DNA of 64,000 nt. Origin: Guyanagaster necrorhizus (taxonomy: Eukaryota > Basidiomycota > Agaricomycetes > Agaricales > Physalacriaceae). The notes under the pieces are model-generated. The model saw only the letters and a program-made list of their open reading frames with translations, was not told the origin of the DNA and did not search any database. Both the position numbers and the translations under genes were made by a program. Below, piece after piece: positions 62,612 to 64,000 of the stretch. Position 1 is the stretch's first letter; the number at the start of each line of letters is the position of its first letter. Where the stretch lies: assembly GCF_019112545.1 (NCBI RefSeq), contig NW_025064882.1, positions 386,928 through 450,927 on the forward strand. Reading direction: 5' to 3'.

Positions 62612-62819
62612 TCAGACGGCCTTGACGCCCTGTGCGTCGCTAGTGACGCCAACAGCGAATCGAAGTCAAGTTAGGTAGCAGAACTGAAGTAGATAGGTAA
62701 GACAAAGGATGCATGGCCGTGAGAGCCTTATAAAAATACTACCAAGCAGCCCCGAGCGCGTCTGTGCAGGGCCGCGATTCCTTCCTCTTCGATTTCCAGT
62801 TGCCACCACACGACACACG

Positions 62820-64000
62820 ATGTCCCGACCAAGGGTATTCATGGACTTTTCTGTCGACGGCCAGTCATTGGGCAGGTAGCCTGTCATGATTTCCCTGCCA
62901 GTGTGATTCATGCTGACGCTGCACTTATTATAGGGTCATCTTTGAGCTTTTTGGTGATACTGCACCGAAGACAAGCGAAAAGTGGGCTCAATGTTCAACC
63001 ATACGGATCCTTTGTTCACAACTATTATAGCTTCAGAGCCCTATGTACTGGGGAGAAAGGCGTTTCTTCGTCTGGCGTGCCGCTCTACTACAAAAACAGC
63101 ATCCTGCACAGGTGCATCAAGGATTTCATGATCCAAGGAGGAGGTATGTGCCTCTCTATCGAAATCGGCGTATCTGACCCTCCCACAGACTTCACCAAGC
63201 GCAACGGCACCGGCGGCGAATCGATATACGGAGGTATGTTCCCTGACGAAGACCTCACCCGGCCTCTGGACTCGGAAGCCTTGCTCTGCATGGCGAATAG
63301 AGGTCCCAATACCAACGGTTCTCAGTTCTTCATCACCCTGAGGGAATGTCCCCACTTGAATGGCGCGTTATGTCCCTTTTCGCCGTAGCATACACTCACT
63401 TGCGCCACAGGAAAACACGTCGTATTCGGCAAGGTCATTCGCGGTTACGACGATGTTGTCAAAAAAATCGTCGGCGTCCCTGTAGATACGAAGGATCGTC
63501 CCACAACCGCGGTTACAATCACCAGTTGTGGCGAACTTGAGCTTCGCAAAAAGCAACGTGGGTTTCCTTTTGACTGGCACTCCATCAACCTCACGTCGTG
63601 TCAAGCCTCAAAGCGTGATCGTTCCGTTTCGGAAGAAAAAGAAAACGAAGACCGCAGGAGGCGCTCCCATCAGCGCTCTCCAAGTACAGATTCAGAGCCT
63701 TCGCGTCGCAACGAGACGTCCAAGCGAAAGAAGCGCAGTAAAGACAAGAAGAAGGACGAAACGCTGTTGCAAGAAACCGAAGAAGAGTACGACGCAAGAC
63801 TCGAGAGAGAAGAGAATGAACGAATAGCAGAGCAGAGAAGGAAGGAATTGGAAAGAATCAAGCGCCAACACGAAGCCGAACTTGAATCAAAGAATGGTGT
63901 ACGATTCAAGGGTGTGCCTTCTCGTTTCATTCATTCTTTCGGCCTAATGACCCTTGTTCCAGGGCGAGGAAGAATGAAATTTGTTGATCCCGAATCTACA
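62820..64000 (+). CDS. cyclophilin-type peptidyl-prolyl isomerase with charged C-terminal tail, truncated by window end
   Basis: Exons: 62820-62875, 62934-62981, 63031-63143, 63189-63362, 63411-63911 and 63963 onward; the gene runs off the edge. The cyclophilin fold is complete: [31 protein letters not shown], the catalytic arginine in [23 protein letters not shown] and KHVVFGKV. A histidine replaces the tryptophan of CypA (ECPHLNGKHVV), as in large multidomain cyclophilins. The tail is rich in Arg, Ser, Lys and Glu with a coiled coil, then [12 protein letters not shown], resembling nuclear SR-type cyclophilins of the PPIG kind that bind the splicing machinery. The fourth intron (63363-63410) has a GC donor. 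A 48-nt intron at 63558 that keeps the frame is possible. The start is 208 bp from the divergent GTPase. Confidence 0.88.

Overview
This window is nuclear DNA of a filamentous basidiomycete, most likely an Agaricomycete (mushroom-forming fungus). The support is direct: almost every gene is cut by introns of about 45-60 nt with GT...AG ends, genes are dense on both strands, and the products are fungal. They include a fused arginine-biosynthesis enzyme, an ABC1/COQ8 kinase, GH79 and GH18 secreted hydrolases, a GT61 glycosyltransferase, a mitofissin-family protein and an Nto1-type BRPF subunit. No rRNA, tRNA, CRISPR array or prokaryotic operon was seen. Exon boundaries were worked out by hand from splice consensus, phase and family similarity; for most multi-exon models the summed exon length is a whole number of codons.

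Layout. 1-1165 is transposon debris: a reverse-transcriptase fragment of a non-LTR element facing an A/C-rich decayed ORF in the opposite orientation. 1370-7260 holds NOP8 (+), the ARG5,6 fusion (-) and a dynein roadblock light chain (-). 7573-11051 is a gene graveyard with two recognisable decayed multi-exon genes and an F-box-like remnant. 11664-18012 holds a secreted GH79 glycosidase (-), a ZNF830-like zinc-finger protein (+), COX10 (-) and U1-70K (+). After a 2-kb gene-free leader come a homeodomain regulator (+), TIM13 (-), JJJ1 (+), PRP18 (-), COX12/COX6B (+), sulfite oxidase (+), a mitofissin (+), MED25 (+), COQ8 (+) and OPI3 (+), all tightly packed. 36043-41867 is a large NTO1/BRPF chromatin gene (-). 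It is followed by an intronless F-box protein, a GT61 transferase, a tentative cysteine-rich gene and a multi-pass membrane protein (all -). A TATA-driven orphan (+), a NUDIX CoA-diphosphatase (-) and a 909-aa disordered orphan (+) come next. The end of the window holds a GH18 chitinase with CBM5-like tail (-), the DEAD-box helicase DBP2 (-), a Rsr1/Rap-like GTPase (-) and a cyclophilin that runs off the edge (+).

Themes. Genes for RNA work are frequent (NOP8, U1-70K, PRP18, DBP2, a cyclophilin with charged tail, ZNF830-like, JJJ1). A second group serves mitochondria (ARG5,6, COX10, TIM13, COX12, mitofissin, COQ8). Many pairs share short divergent promoters of 60-210 bp. The most notable points are a 684-nt intron in DBP2 at the place where yeast DBP2 has its autoregulatory intron, two probable GC-AG introns in neighbouring genes, several 8-18 nt micro-exons, a probable second mitochondrial targeting sequence inside the ARG5,6 fusion, and the cluster of freshly decayed lineage-specific genes. 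I found no clear sign of a wholly new multi-gene system.
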